Assembly (NCBI GenBank): GCA_961205875.1
Contig: OY540812.1
Coordinates: 4,588,001 to 4,652,000 of the forward strand
Length of the DNA: 64,000 bases
Direction: 5' to 3'
Source of the DNA: Sialis fuliginosa
Taxonomy: Eukaryota > Arthropoda > Insecta > Megaloptera > Sialidae
Under the pieces are notes generated by a model that saw only the letters and a program-made list of their open reading frames with translations, was not told the DNA's origin and did no database searches. The position numbers were made by a program, and so were the translations under genes. This document shows positions 11,363 to 22,529 of the stretch, in pieces. Position 1 is the first letter of the stretch. The number at the start of each line of letters is the position of its first letter.

Positions 11363-11570
11363 ATGTATATAAAGGCATATACACTCGGCGATGCAACTTT
11401 AACGTCCGTTATAGGTGCATATCGATTTTCAGCTATTCCTCGCCGGGCGCGCGCCAGTTGCCGCCGACGTCGTCAGTATGTGTGCATTCCACAGCCACCT
11501 TTGTTCTCAACCACTACCATAACACCTCCTGCTTCATATAATCAGTGCATTCAGAATTATCTCTTACGTG
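11363..11570. promoter_or_regulatory. GC-rich intronic patch with a TATA-like word
   Basis: TATATAAAGGC at about 11364-11375 is followed by a patch far richer in G and C than its surroundings (gccgggcgcgcgccagttg, 11443-11462). The patch has no matching copy elsewhere in the window. It could be an enhancer, an alternative promoter or an unrecognised exon. A 76-codon frame crosses it on the plus strand but matches nothing I know. Confidence 0.2.
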
Positions 11571-13210
11571 ACGAACGTACATTTATATTTTAAAAAGCGC
11601 GCACGGAATATTGTTGTTGAACTAATTTATCGGTTACAGTTCTCTGGAATTTATTTATGTTGAGTGCCTTTGAAACATCAATCAATTCCAGTGGTTCTCA
11701 AAGATTTTTAGATTACAGCACTCAAAACAATAGGCATGATGCCACTAACAAAGTATCACTGAAATTATGATTTTAAATAATGAAATAGGTTAAAAAGATT
11801 CTAAAAAATGTATTTATTTTTATATTAAAAGCGAGATTAATATAATTTTTGTTAAAATAAAAATACAAAATACAGCAGATGGAACACCAATCAGAGCGAA
11901 TGACGTCACGCCTAAGTAAACATCATTTTTGTTTCATTAATATCTGCACTGTTTATAAATTATTTTGTGGTTTTAAATTGTCAATTTGCTCAGTTTTGTG
12001 TTACCAAAACTAAAACCGAGAAACGTTAGCGATGGAACAAGGATTTATTATTGTTGTGACGTAAAAAATGCACCATGACACCTGCGAGCGTTTTGGCGTC
12101 AAATTCAAAATTAGTTTTAAAAGGGTCAATTTTAGTGATTAAACCTTTATTTCTGCAGAAATAAGTTTTTTTATGTAATATGAGACACGTAAGATCATCA
12201 TAGAATAGTTTTTTTTTTTAAATTAGGTATCATGCATATTGACGATGGCTTGAATTTCAGGAAGCAAGGGAGGTATATCTTCATTAGCGAATATTTTACT
12301 ACAAAAATTCTTATAGAAAATTGAATCCTCTACAAAAAAGATCCTATAATCTATATCTCGTAGTTCGTGAGATATATTGAACAAAAAATCACTTATTTAT
12401 ATGGGACCATCTACCAGACATACAGACAGGAAACGGAAAGAGCAATCGGAGAAACTTTTTGGGATATGACGAGGAAGCAAAAATTAAGATATACGTTTAT
12501 TATTCTAGAACAGGAATAAGAAAAAACAAATCATCATAAAGCCTTTAGAGAAATACTAATTTAAAAAATAAAACTAATTTACACGATATTGTTTTCTTTA
12601 TTTGAATAAAAGAAATGTAAGTTTCTAACAAATTGCAAATAATATATTTCTCCTGTAATTCAAACACTAAAACGTAATGAATTTTTCACAAAGACAAATA
12701 AAAATACGTCAGATAAAAGAACTTTTCTGCATTGATATTAAGAAATAGATAAGAAAGCAAACATCTTTTTAATTAATTTTTTACATTTAGTGTAATACTA
12801 TGAATTATCTATGATTTAGTATACAAAAGAAAACAATTATAAGATAATGGAAATGTGTAATTATAATGATTTCTTTTTAATAAATAAAATAATTCTGAAC
12901 TAACTGAAAAAAGTAATTTGATTTTTTTTAAATCACAATAAAAAATCTCTCAAAGATAAAAAAATAAGACGTAAATCAATAAATGATTAGCAGATATATG
13001 AAATATCAATTACATACTAACTTATGTAATTTTGTATTTTTAACAATACGTAATAATAATTCTTTATAGGTAAGTAATAACAATTAACAATTTAACTGCA
13101 TTATAAAAGTAAAATGGATAAAATGAAATCAGAAATTGTTTAAAAAGATTATTTTTTAATTAACGATCTTCTGTTAAGAATGTTCGCCGAATATTACTCG
13201 GCGCACTCGG

Positions 13211-13379
13211 CAGGGCCGTAACAACCACTGGGGTAGCCGGAGCAGTGCCCCGGGGCCCCCAAACAAACTTTTTTTTTCGAAAATAGTAACATACATGAAA
13301 ATTGTTTAACAAAATTTTTATAAGAGGTCCTTCGATCATTTACTACCCCGGAGCTCCAGAGGCTCTAGTTACGGCCCTG
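13211..13379. mobile_element. hAT-type MITE, 169 bp
   Basis: The ends are CAGGGCCGTAAC and the inverse GTTACGGCCCTG. The flanking 8 bases are gcactcgg and gtacacgg (6 of 8 match), as expected for an aged hAT target duplication. It has no coding capacity. Confidence 0.7.
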
Positions 13380-14072
13380 GTACACGGTTCTTTCTCATTA
13401 TATAGAGTTTTATTTTTTACATGTTGAATGTTAATTGAAATAATGTTAAATTCAGTTTGTAATTTTCTGAAATTAACTAATGTCTGTATGTGTAGTTTTC
13501 GACAGTACTCATAATTATGTTTTTAACTAAAATAATGAGATGTAGTATTTAAAATGTTACTTTGATAACAATGAAATTATTTTATAATCTCTTGTTTACG
13601 TGGATTTAATTAACATGCTCGAAATAATTACAGGCAAAATAATATTATGTATTAAAGTAACTTATTAAATATTACATTACATAGTTAACATACTAACATA
13701 TTTGTTCGCTATAGTTTAGTATTAATTTGGGATAGTATTAATTATAATTCAATGTTCTGAGAATTGTCTTTGTTCTAGGGGTTCACTGAATTACGGAAGA
13801 TACCTATAATTACCCGAATATGCAAGAAGGACGATATTGTGGTTTGATGTAATGTTAGTTCGTTCGTTTGTATGTTTGTAACGACCTTGAACTCTAAACC
13901 GACGAAACCGATTATGTCAAATTCATCACGCAAGAGTCACAATCAGTGTCCCGTGCCATCATCCCCTCACTTAAATTATTGAAAATTTTAAAAAAGGACA
14001 ACATTTCTTCCTTACATCATGAGAAAAACTTTTTGTTGAATAACGTGGTGACCTTGATATTGATCTGATTTT

Positions 14073-14197
14073 GGGTGTAAGCCGCGTCAGTTTGGTCATG
14101 TTGTCGGTCAACGTTTCGTCACACATTGCAGATGTCCACTGCAATGTGTGACGAAACGTTGGCCAATAACACGACCAAACCGACGCGGCTTACACCC
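14073..14197. repeat. Inverted repeat with 'gacgaaacgttgg' cores
   Basis: Two arms of about 58 bp ('gggtgtaagccgcgtcagtt' and its inverse) flank a short loop. Each strand carries GCAAUGUGUGACGAAACGUUG, where GAAAC follows a small stem, as in decayed hammerhead or Penelope-related repeats. The right flank 'agaagccaagatc' recurs near 24228-24242. The class is inferred; the inverted repeat itself is seen. Confidence 0.55.
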
Positions 14198-14432
14198 AGA
14201 AGCCAAGATCTACAACTTTTTTTTACCAAAACCAGTTATATTGAAATGAACAATTTAATTATTAATAACGCTAGAAATTTTTGAATCCTAATATTTCTGG
14301 CTCAATCTACACAATTCGTAATGTTCATGATTTTTTCAGATTTTTCTGAGCGATCCTTTTGGTGATAAGGGTGGGGGACAGCAATTTTTAAGCGTCTTTC
14401 CCGAAAAATGTTAAAAAAAAATCATATTTAGA

Positions 14433-14762
14433 TAATATCTCAGCTTGGCGCGATCCTACAGACTCAAATTTTTTTTTTAAATGTATCTTACACTATTATC
14501 TTTAAGAATATCACGCACTTAAAGACCGTCTCGACCTCCTTCCCTTTTTAAAAACAAATTAAAACTCATAAACTAACAAAGAAGTAAATTGAATAGTTAA
14601 TATCTCAGCTTGGCGCGATCCTACAGACTCAAATTTTTTTTTTTAAATGTAGCTTACACTATTATCTTTAAGAGTATCACGCACTTAAAGACCCTCGCGA
14701 TTCCTTCCCTTTTTAAAAACAAATTAAAATTTATAAACTAACAAAGAAGTAAATTGAATAGT
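14433..14762. repeat. Tandem duplication, two units of 165 bp
   Basis: The segment beginning 'taatatctcagcttggcgcg' at 14433 is repeated at 14598 with about 95% identity, ending 'aaattgaatagtta'. It is non-coding intronic sequence. Confidence 0.85.
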
Positions 14763-14929
14763 TAGATATATACATATTGTTGAATTCGTGCTTTAATAAA
14801 CTTTCATTTGACGACGATGCCTTTGAATTTTTCCCACTTACCCCCAGAACGAAAATTTTTATACTTAAGTTATATAACTGAGCCACCACACTTTGTGCTA
14901 AATTTCAATTTTTTATGACGAATAGTTTC

Positions 14930-15008
14930 AGAGAAAATTGCCTGTGACAGACAGACGGACGGACACCGAAGTGATTCTATAAGTGTTCCGTTTGGCACGG
15001 AACATTAA
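14930..15008. repeat. Dispersed repeat end: GACAGACGGACGG and 'gttccg' words
   Basis: The sequence runs from 'gacagacagacggacggac' through 'agtgattctataagtgttcc' to 'cacggaacattaaaaa'. This is the typical right end of an abundant lepidopteran repeat with 'ataagggttccgt'-type words. The left boundary is unclear. Confidence 0.45.
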
Positions 15009-15813
15009 AAATCGAGATAAGCAAAATAGAGTATACAAAACTCCAAAGTCTAGAATAAAAATTCAATTTTTAAAAACTAATCAAATATGGTATCAAATTG
15101 TTAAGGACGGAACGACAATTTTGTATGAATTTGTATGTGCGTGTAGTCAGAATCAACAAAATAAATGCGGTGCCTCAATTATTAAGAAATATGTAGGTAG
15201 CTTGCCTTAATTAGAAAAAATAAAAAATAAAACTTGGCTACGTTAAAATATTTCAACTAAAAAGTTATAAACAAGTTATCTTCAAAAGGAAGCAATTTCA
15301 CAGAAAAAAACATTGAATTTGGAGAATTAAGAGATATATACACAGGGGTAAAAAAACGACGTCATAATTACATTATCGACCTTTTCAAGTTTTTCATCTG
15401 CGGTTTATCTGACTGGGATTTAAACTTCTCCTTGGAAATATCATATCCTGATACTGTGGTATCCATTTAGTCCCGAATTTGATAGCCTAATCTGACTCAT
15501 ATCTGTTGAAGAGTTACATTTCTAATCCGTGAGTTGGATCAGACTGATTTTTATAAATAGGGTATAGCAGATATTGCCCAGACTTTAACCTTTATAAATA
15601 CTCTGGATGCTCAATAGGAGACAGTGGTTTAACCAGATTTTTTTGAGGGAGGGGGCCATTTACAAGTATTCCTGTATAAAAATATAAAAACATTTCCGTA
15701 GTTTTTGACAGATTTCCAGTCATATGTTTTTTGGAAGGTTGTATCTGTATCCGAATCCGAATAGCGGTATTACTATTATGTTATTTGGCAACAACAATAA
15801 GTTTTATACTCAC

Positions 15814-15894
15814 TGTAGGGTTGCGGACGGGAGCTGTAGTGAGGGTCCTGTAAGAGCGGTTGCGAACGGCCATTGCTGTGAGACTCCTTGGTCA
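15814..15894 (-). CDS. sm: hnRNP L (smooth) 81-bp linker exon
   Basis: This is a short exon between acceptor CTATTGTTTCAG (from 15895) and donor CTACA|GTGAGT (GT at 15812-15813). Entered in phase 1 and left in phase 1, it reads (V)TKESHSNGRSQPLLQDPHY, then SSRPQPY, and joins the 3921-4255 exon through a split Asn codon. The QPLL-D segment resembles the Pro/Leu-rich piece that follows RRM2 and precedes the Gly-rich linker in vertebrate hnRNP L. No other frame joins both sides without a stop in the expected protein frame. The exon lies about 90 bp from a 104-bp tandem repeat on its upstream (intron) side. It could be alternatively spliced: at 81 bp with matching phases, skipping it would keep the frame. 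Confidence 0.86.
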
Positions 15895-15984
15895 CTGAAA
15901 CAATAGCGCCACGTTAGTTAAATGTTCCACAACAATATGTATGTATATGTACAATAGTGTACGTATACATGACCTACATATAAA

Positions 15985-16497
15985 CCAGTGTTTCTAAAAA
16001 TGTGAACATCAAACAGTTTATTGCTAGAAGAATGTTTGTAAGATATTAGCGATATTTTGGATTTAGGAAATACATAAATAGGTTGAAAACCTAGAAATGT
16101 GAAGATGAAACAGTTTATTGTTAGAAGAATGTTTGTAAGATTTAGTGATATTTTGGATTTAGGAAATACATAAATAGGTTGAAAACCAGTGCTTCTAGAA
16201 ATGTGAAGATGAAACAGTTTTTTGTTAGAAGAATGTTTGTAAGATTTAGTGATATTTTGGATTTAGGAAATACATAAATAGGTTGAAAACCAGTGCTTCT
16301 AGAAATGTGAAGATGAAACAGTTTATTGCTAGAAGAATGTTTGTAAGATTTAGTGATATTTTGGATTTAGGAAATACATAAATAGGTTGAAAACCAGTGC
16401 TTCTAGAAATGTGAATATGAAACAGTTTATTGCTAGAAGAATGTTAGTAAAATATTAACGATATTTTGGATTTAGGAAATACATAAATAGGCTGAAA
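15985..16497. repeat. Minisatellite, about five units of 104 bp, beside the linker exon
   Basis: Units begin 'ctagaaatgtgaagatgaaac' at about 16091, 16195, 16299 and 16403, with a more diverged first unit from 15985. The middle units are nearly identical. On the transcribed (minus) strand each unit contains a pyrimidine-rich run ending in TTTCTAG, which resembles a 3' splice site. The array starts about 90 bp upstream of the true acceptor of the 15814-15894 exon. Confidence 0.9.
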
Positions 16498-16781
16498 AAT
16501 TGGTTAAGAAATAAGCGGATGTATGATATTAGGGTTTCATAGATAGAGAGAGAGAGAGGTAATATGAAATGACTGTTTGAAAAATAAAATAAAAACATAT
16601 GGTGCCTCTATTTTACTTAACGAGATATTTTGTTGTTGTGAACGAGAAAGTGGGATCAAAATAGGGTTCTAGTAAAAAGAATAAACGATCTGAATAAAAT
16701 AAAATAAATGAATTCATGAGTAAATGTATTTTCATGCATAAGACACAGTTTACACTCAGAAGTACAAAACTTCAAAAGTTA

Positions 16782-17041
16782 TGTCCGGTATTATAAAGGA
16801 GTTCGCAAAATTTGCTAGCTTGCAAGCACTCTCAAATGGGGTATTAATTCTGTACTAGTATCTATGAAATTTAGAGCAGTGATACTTTAACTAATTGTAA
16901 CTTAATTGGTGACTTTGACTGTACAAAATAATTTTCATAATATCACCACTGCTTAAAGAGAACTGTCAGATACGTTTGAAACCTCATTTGGAAGTGCTTG
17001 CAAGCTAGCAAATCTTGCTAGCTCGTTTATAATACCGGACA
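16782..17041. mobile_element. TGTCCGG-ended MITE, copy 1
   Basis: The ends are TGTCCGGTATTATAAA and the exact inverse, with inner 'ttgctagcttgcaagca' blocks that are also inverted. It is 260 bp long and matches 47996-48327. The flanking triplets are TTA and TCA. It has no coding capacity. Confidence 0.8.
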
Positions 17042-17044
17042 TCA

Positions 17045-18460
17045 GCATTTTAATAAATGATATTTTTAATCTGTAAACATGTTTATGTTTATACGTTCAT
17101 TACAATAGTTTGATTATCACTGACTACCAACATATTAAAATAAGAAAGAACTTCAACTCATTGTTCGACTAATTGCTAACTTCACATCACTGAAACTACA
17201 CAATTCACCAAAAGCAATATTTGCACAACTGTCAGTACAGAATAAAAAAATACGAGTGCATATGCTGCAATTGTTAAATGTCTCGAGTGTAAATGTTAAT
17301 AGTTTTTAAGGAGAGAATATAATTTATCGCCGATAAATTAATTTTATTGAGTTACATAAATACATTGTTTTTAACGTTACTATAAATACTTTTATCTAAT
17401 TACTATACCATATTGTGCACACACTCATTATTTGTACATTGTGTATAAACATACATATTCTATTTGAAGAGCTAATAAAACAGATATATCTATTGATAAT
17501 TGATTATGAACATATTGTATGTAACAATTTAATTTGATTATTATTAAATACCATATATTTTTATATATTATTATATAATATACATTATATTTAATAAAAT
17601 TGTATGCACATTTGCACATATACATACGTTGAGAGGTATATAATTAACATTTGTTAGGTCTTTTTAGTACATAGTATGAAAAACTAGTCTGAAACTGGGT
17701 AATCAAAATCATTCGAAAACGTAGATTAGATTTTGCTGCTTTTTACTATAAAAACTGGTCATGTCCAAGGGTTCATTACCAATTTAATGTCAATGAAAGT
17801 TTTTATACAAAAAATAAATATACTTTTAAGTAGGAATATATTTTTTTACCTAAATCTAATCGTAGATAATAGAAAATTGTTTCACGAATATTTTGGAGAA
17901 AAAAAGTTAATAAATCCATTCCTACTTTGATATAATCTGAACTTCGAAATACGTTATTGCCATAACTATTTCAGTTACAAAGTTCTTCACCCTTCGCAAA
18001 GATGTTTTATTATAAGAAACACTTAACGAAATAATCTCAACGTACTTCCTGAAAACGACAAATACAGGATGTTTCAATAGAATATTAATAAACTTTCATA
18101 ATTAACGGAATCCTTAAAAATATAAATAACTTTTTAAAGATTAAATACTATAATATGTAAATACATTATTTCAATATTTCCAAGAATTTTACCGGCTTAA
18201 ACGTGGGTTGGTTTTTGCAAACAGAAATTTATTGTCTAATATTATTTCTGCGTAGGTCAAAGGTTAAAGAAGATACTACATTACGATGTATGTTATATAA
18301 ATACACATTTATTAAAATTGAAATAATGAAAATGTTAATGAAAACCCAAAACGACTATCTGTTCTTATATATACGCCGGAATGTCACCAAATAGATAAAA
18401 GTACTATTCATTGATTGCTGCCAATTAATATAGAATACATTAAAAAACACATCAATTGAT
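17045..18460. other. AT-rich intronic stretch, nothing recognised
   Basis: I see only short chance frames rich in Ile, Lys, Tyr and Phe, as expected from base composition, and no repeat shared with the rest of the window. Confidence 0.5.
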
Positions 18461-18471
18461 CTGATAGAAAT

Positions 18472-18750
18472 TTGCAAAATTATGAACAGATATTCCGGGA
18501 AAATAACATTTTTGCTACCAAAAATATTAAATATATATTAATAAAAAATAGTTTTAAATCAATTCCCATGTGGTTGCTACAAAATAATGAGGTGGATTGC
18601 ACTTACAAACAGCACATACAAGATTTACTTAACAAAATTTTAAATATTTTTTTTGATATTAGGTTACATTACGAAGCTACGAAAAAGGAAGAACAAGACA
18701 TTAAAATTGGGTCAAAAAATTCGAAACTTATATTATTTAGAAATCAATAA
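18472..18750 (+). pseudogene. Possible remnant of a THAP/P-element-type transposase C-terminus
   Basis: This 92-codon frame is not preceded by a longer open frame. Its tail, IRLHYEATKKEE and then SKLILFRNQ before the stop, resembles the ends of P-element/THAP9-like transposases (K(L/V)xLFxNQ). It also has a plausible helical segment HIQDLLNKILN. The catalytic core and THAP domain are absent upstream. The match rests on memory of a short tail motif and could be chance. Confidence 0.25.
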
Positions 18751-19084
18751 TTGTTTTTTTTTTAATAAAATTTTTTTATAATTTTAATTCTTTTTTGTTT
18801 TTTAACCTTTTTATATATATCTATGAATATTTTTAATGTTCGGGGCCAAGAATGAAATAGTTACACTCCTGTTTAAAAAAAGGACAAGTATATTCCAAAC
18901 CTGTTTCTATCTCTTTCTTTTGACACGACTCTATTTTCGAGTCAGATGCGTGGTCCATTCTCTATGTCTATGACTCTATTAACCTCGACTGAAGCAAAAT
19001 AATCTAAAATTCCAGTAAAGTGAAAAGTCTATTGGGACACGCTGTACATCAATTAATCCGCTAGCGTTGGAACAGATGCAACAG

Positions 19085-19345
19085 AAACCGTGCTACCAAG
19101 CGTACAAAACGATGGTTGTATATTTGCAGGGAGAGACAAACTGTCTCACCAGGGCCACGGGCAAGTTGCGGGGTGGGGTGGTCGGGGGGAGGCGACCTGC
19201 GACGGGATAAACCTCGCGGGAACACGGCCAGACCGTTTCATTGCCGCGCACTGCAATTTACTTTTATTTTATTGCAAGCCATTCTTATGTCGTCCTGTTC
19301 TTCAAGTTCATCTTTTGGAAATAACACTACCACAGAACTGATTAG
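19085..19345. promoter_or_regulatory. GC-rich intronic island, function unknown
   Basis: About 19130-19260 is strongly GC-rich (gggtggggtggtcgggggga) within AT-rich intron and is not repeated in the window. Both strands have open frames here. On the minus strand one reads MKRSGRVPARFIPSQ and ends at a donor-like CTG|GTGAGA, but its phase does not fit the 15814-15894 exon. An alternative non-coding first exon or an enhancer are both possible. Confidence 0.25.
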
Positions 19346-19716
19346 ACTGTGACTTTTTATCGAAGTAAATATATTTTTATTAAATTTAAAGATATTTGCC
19401 ATATTTCACTAAAAATGTGTAAACTATTTTGATACAACATTTTTTTAATCTCAATAATTGTTATATCATATCCCTATGTATGGCTAGCTCCATTAGTTGA
19501 GCAATTATGCCGTATTTAGACCAAAAAGACGAAACAGCAGGTATTTATAAAATACTTCGTATTTAAAATTTTGCAATTTTGTCTTTCTGGTCTAAACACG
19601 GCATTACGAGAGCCTAACTACCGGCTAAAATTACAGATTTGTCGTGGGAAAAACAAAGATTCCATAGCATAAAAATCAGTGGCGTAGTTAGCTCTGAGGA
19701 GCCCCTGTATCATGGA

Positions 19717-20115
19717 CAGGCCCGGATTTACCATGCAGGCAGAGTAGGCAGCTGCCTAGGGCGGCAAATTTTGGTGGAAACTTTGAAAACTTGTTATATT
19801 CGTGGGAATTGAATTTGATTTTGATTCCATTATCGATGAGTTTGCCATCCGAAAATCGAGACGTAAAAATTTCAATCCATAAGTAATAATTTCTCTATAC
19901 ATGTAACTCAAGCATGACTAAAAAAAAAGGTCTTCAGTTTTTATGTTTCCTAATGTAACTTTATAAAAATTTCTAAAATTTGAAACTGACGCAACCAAAA
20001 AAAAAAGATCCTGAGTTTTATATTTTGACATCTATGACTTAAACTGTTAGTTTCGAGGGGGGGAGGGCAATTTTCGCAACTGCCTGGGGGCGGCAAATTT
20101 CTAAATCCGGGCCTG
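19717..20115. mobile_element. hAT-type MITE with perfect 8-bp duplication
   Basis: The ends are CAGGCCCGGATTTA and the inverse TAAATCCGGGCCTG. The sequence ATCATGGA is present exactly on both sides (19709-19716 and 20116-20123). The interior has 'ctagggcggcaaattt' on both sides of an AT-rich centre. It is 399 bp and non-coding. It sits in what looks like another element end ('cagtggcgtagttagctc', 19677). Confidence 0.92.
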
Positions 20116-20399
20116 ATCATGGATACACCTGCTATATCAGTAGCTACACCCTTGATTAAAATACTAATTGCAGGAACAAATCTTCGTAACTACAGAAAAA
20201 TATATACTTGTAATAAATATCGAAATTTTCCCGAATATACAAAACCTCGCACGCGCAACCATTCTAAACCAAAGGAATACGGAATAATACTTGTGTACAT
20301 AATAAAGCTTTCGTGAAGTGTTGCAGTGAAAAGTAAAATTCCGCTTTCTTTTTACCAGCTTCAAAAGCCAGCACATCATTTCACGTATTCCTCGTCTCT

Positions 20400-22120
20400 A
20401 GAGGGCGGAAAAATATAAAGGGTAAATTTAATGACGATGTCAGATATGTTCAAATATTTAAATTCGGTTTTGTGAAATGAAATAAATCCATGTTGGAATC
20501 AAGATGATTCTTGGAAAAATATATACATATAACGTTCCACTCGGTTAGAATAAATATTTAACGCAAATAAGGTACTGGTACCACTCTTGGATCATACCCC
20601 AGTATTAGACATTTGTTTAATTAAATATACTAAATTAGAAATATCTGTTGATAATTGATTTGCAATTACTAAATCATAATTTATAGACACTCAACTGTAA
20701 AACAGCTTAACTTGATGAATGGGTGACAAAATGATGAACATTTAAACTAATTATTATAGTAATTTATATTAATTATTATTTTACCACAGCATCTACTTTA
20801 CATTGTTTAAAAATTTGCGATTCTTTACTTTATAACTTTTATGTTGCATCGTAGTACTTATCATTTTGTAATCATTAACAAATGTCAATCACTGGGGACC
20901 CATTACTAGTTTTACTTTATACATTACTGGAGAAAAAACATACAGCTAAACTAGAATTTAAAAAAAAACTATATTTGTGGATGTTCATAATTACATTGAT
21001 TTAATAAAGAGGTACTTGTTTTATTAGTAACATGAGTTCATGAGAATTATAAAAAAGAAACTCATCAATCCCAAAAACAGTATATCTTGCTCTTAAAGTG
21101 TCCAAGACTGGTGCCAGACCTTATGTATTATTTAATTGTAATTACTAGTAATAAATTACTCAAGCTCTTTGATAAATTACAATGTGGGGTTTGTACCCAA
21201 GAGATGCTAGTGATCACAATTACATACTTGACATTTTATTTTATTTTACAAAATAATAATAAATCATTTTGATCGACTCGTATAATGATGGCTTTCACTG
21301 TTATAAAAATATATCTTACTAAAATTGCATATAAATACTGCTATTTAATGACTGACTTAAATATTGAAATATGACTGAATTTCAAAGAAGATATAAATAC
21401 ATTTCAAAAAACTATATTATATCATCGTTGTTTAATGAAAAGTACTTAACCCATTACTTCCCAACGTTTTATTTCTGCGAATTTTTTGGTCATGTTCTTA
21501 ATTCTTGTTGAAAATATGGCCAAAAACATAAATTGAATACAAGATATAATAATAATCAGTCACAGTACTAGATTATTGCCATGAGTTTCCAGTGTCATAT
21601 TTATATATAATTATTATATACTTTTCAGTATTAATAGGGTTTTTTGAAGTCAGATTTATTTTTTTTCTTAAAATTTTTTTTTATATTATAGTTACTGAAC
21701 TTTTATTTTGTTTATTTAAAACAAAATTTACAACTTTTATACACTTTGAATTTTCATCACATACATACAAAAATAAACCGTATGCAGCTGTTCCAAAAAA
21801 GAAAACATTAAAATTTGATATTATGTAGGAATGTCATGTTTTCTTATTACACTGATTTCCCATTGGAGCACTCACTATATATATATCATACAATCAGGAA
21901 TTCGGAATACGAATAGTCAATAAGCAGCAGTGTTCAAACAATAACATATTTGCACGTCCTACTGTTATGATAATTTATTAGCGGGAAGATTTTTTTATAC
22001 AAACACAAAAAAATCCTGAAAACAGTTCGTCATATCGAAAAAAAATGATTTACAATAATCTATATATTAATACGTAAATATCGAAAATTGTCGTACGTTT
22101 TTTTAGTAATTATTATAAAA
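20400..22120. other. AT-rich intronic stretch, nothing recognised
   Basis: This is unique-looking AT-rich DNA. The open frames seen are short and show no family motif. Confidence 0.5.
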
Positions 22121-22150
22121 GGAGGTGAATGAAATTTATATCATTCGAAA

Positions 22151-22528
22151 GATACTGTGCCATAAATGTACACACAAAAAAATCATGTGTGTATGTTGCC
22201 ATTAAGGCAGGTAAAATAAAGTTTAGATACATACATGATTTCCCCTCTCGCTATTTGTTTATTTCCCCACCAAGCGGCAAAAATAAATACTTTTGGGTTT
22301 CTGTCAATGCGTTCAATATTCAATTGCAATGTTTTTATTTAGAAATTTTTGTTGTAAAAGATTTAACGCTTAATAATACCTATATACGATGTAAGTTTCC
22401 AATTTTATTTATTTTGAATTTCAGATACGATTTCGCTCATTTTTGTCTAAAAGAAGGTTAGGTACTATGCCATAGATGTGCACAAAAAAAAATCATGTGT
22501 GTATGTTGCCGTTCAGGCAGGTAAAATA
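22151..22528. repeat. Direct repeat pair ('catgtgtgtatgttgcc')
   Basis: A block of about 68 bp ('gccataaatgtacacac' through 'ggcaggtaaaat') at 22151-22218 recurs at 22461-22528 in the same orientation. The spacing of about 310 bp suggests a short direct terminal repeat or an old tandem duplication. The frame at 22129-22461 is not a recognised protein. Confidence 0.6.
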
Positions 22529-22529
22529 T

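Larger units (their letters stand above)
4256..15813 (-). other. 11.6-kb intron of the hnRNP L gene
   Basis: This intron lies between donor GTGAGT (15813-15808) and acceptor TTTTTCCAG (4264-4256). It holds the dispersed repeats and inverted repeats listed separately. The remaining sequence is AT-rich and shows no open coding frame of recognisable product. Confidence 0.8.

Noticed and set aside
15814-15880. Alternative reading frame MAVRNRSYRTLTT across the linker exon and into 4255
   Set aside because: It is open only because of GC composition and ends in a stop within the Gly-rich exon; the other frame leads into RRM3.
15985-16497. Regular 104-bp array as CRISPR-like
   Set aside because: Units are directly adjacent with no unique spacers and lie in a eukaryotic intron.
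22129-22461. 110-codon plus frame
   Set aside because: It spans a direct-repeat unit and AT-rich DNA; no recognised domain.
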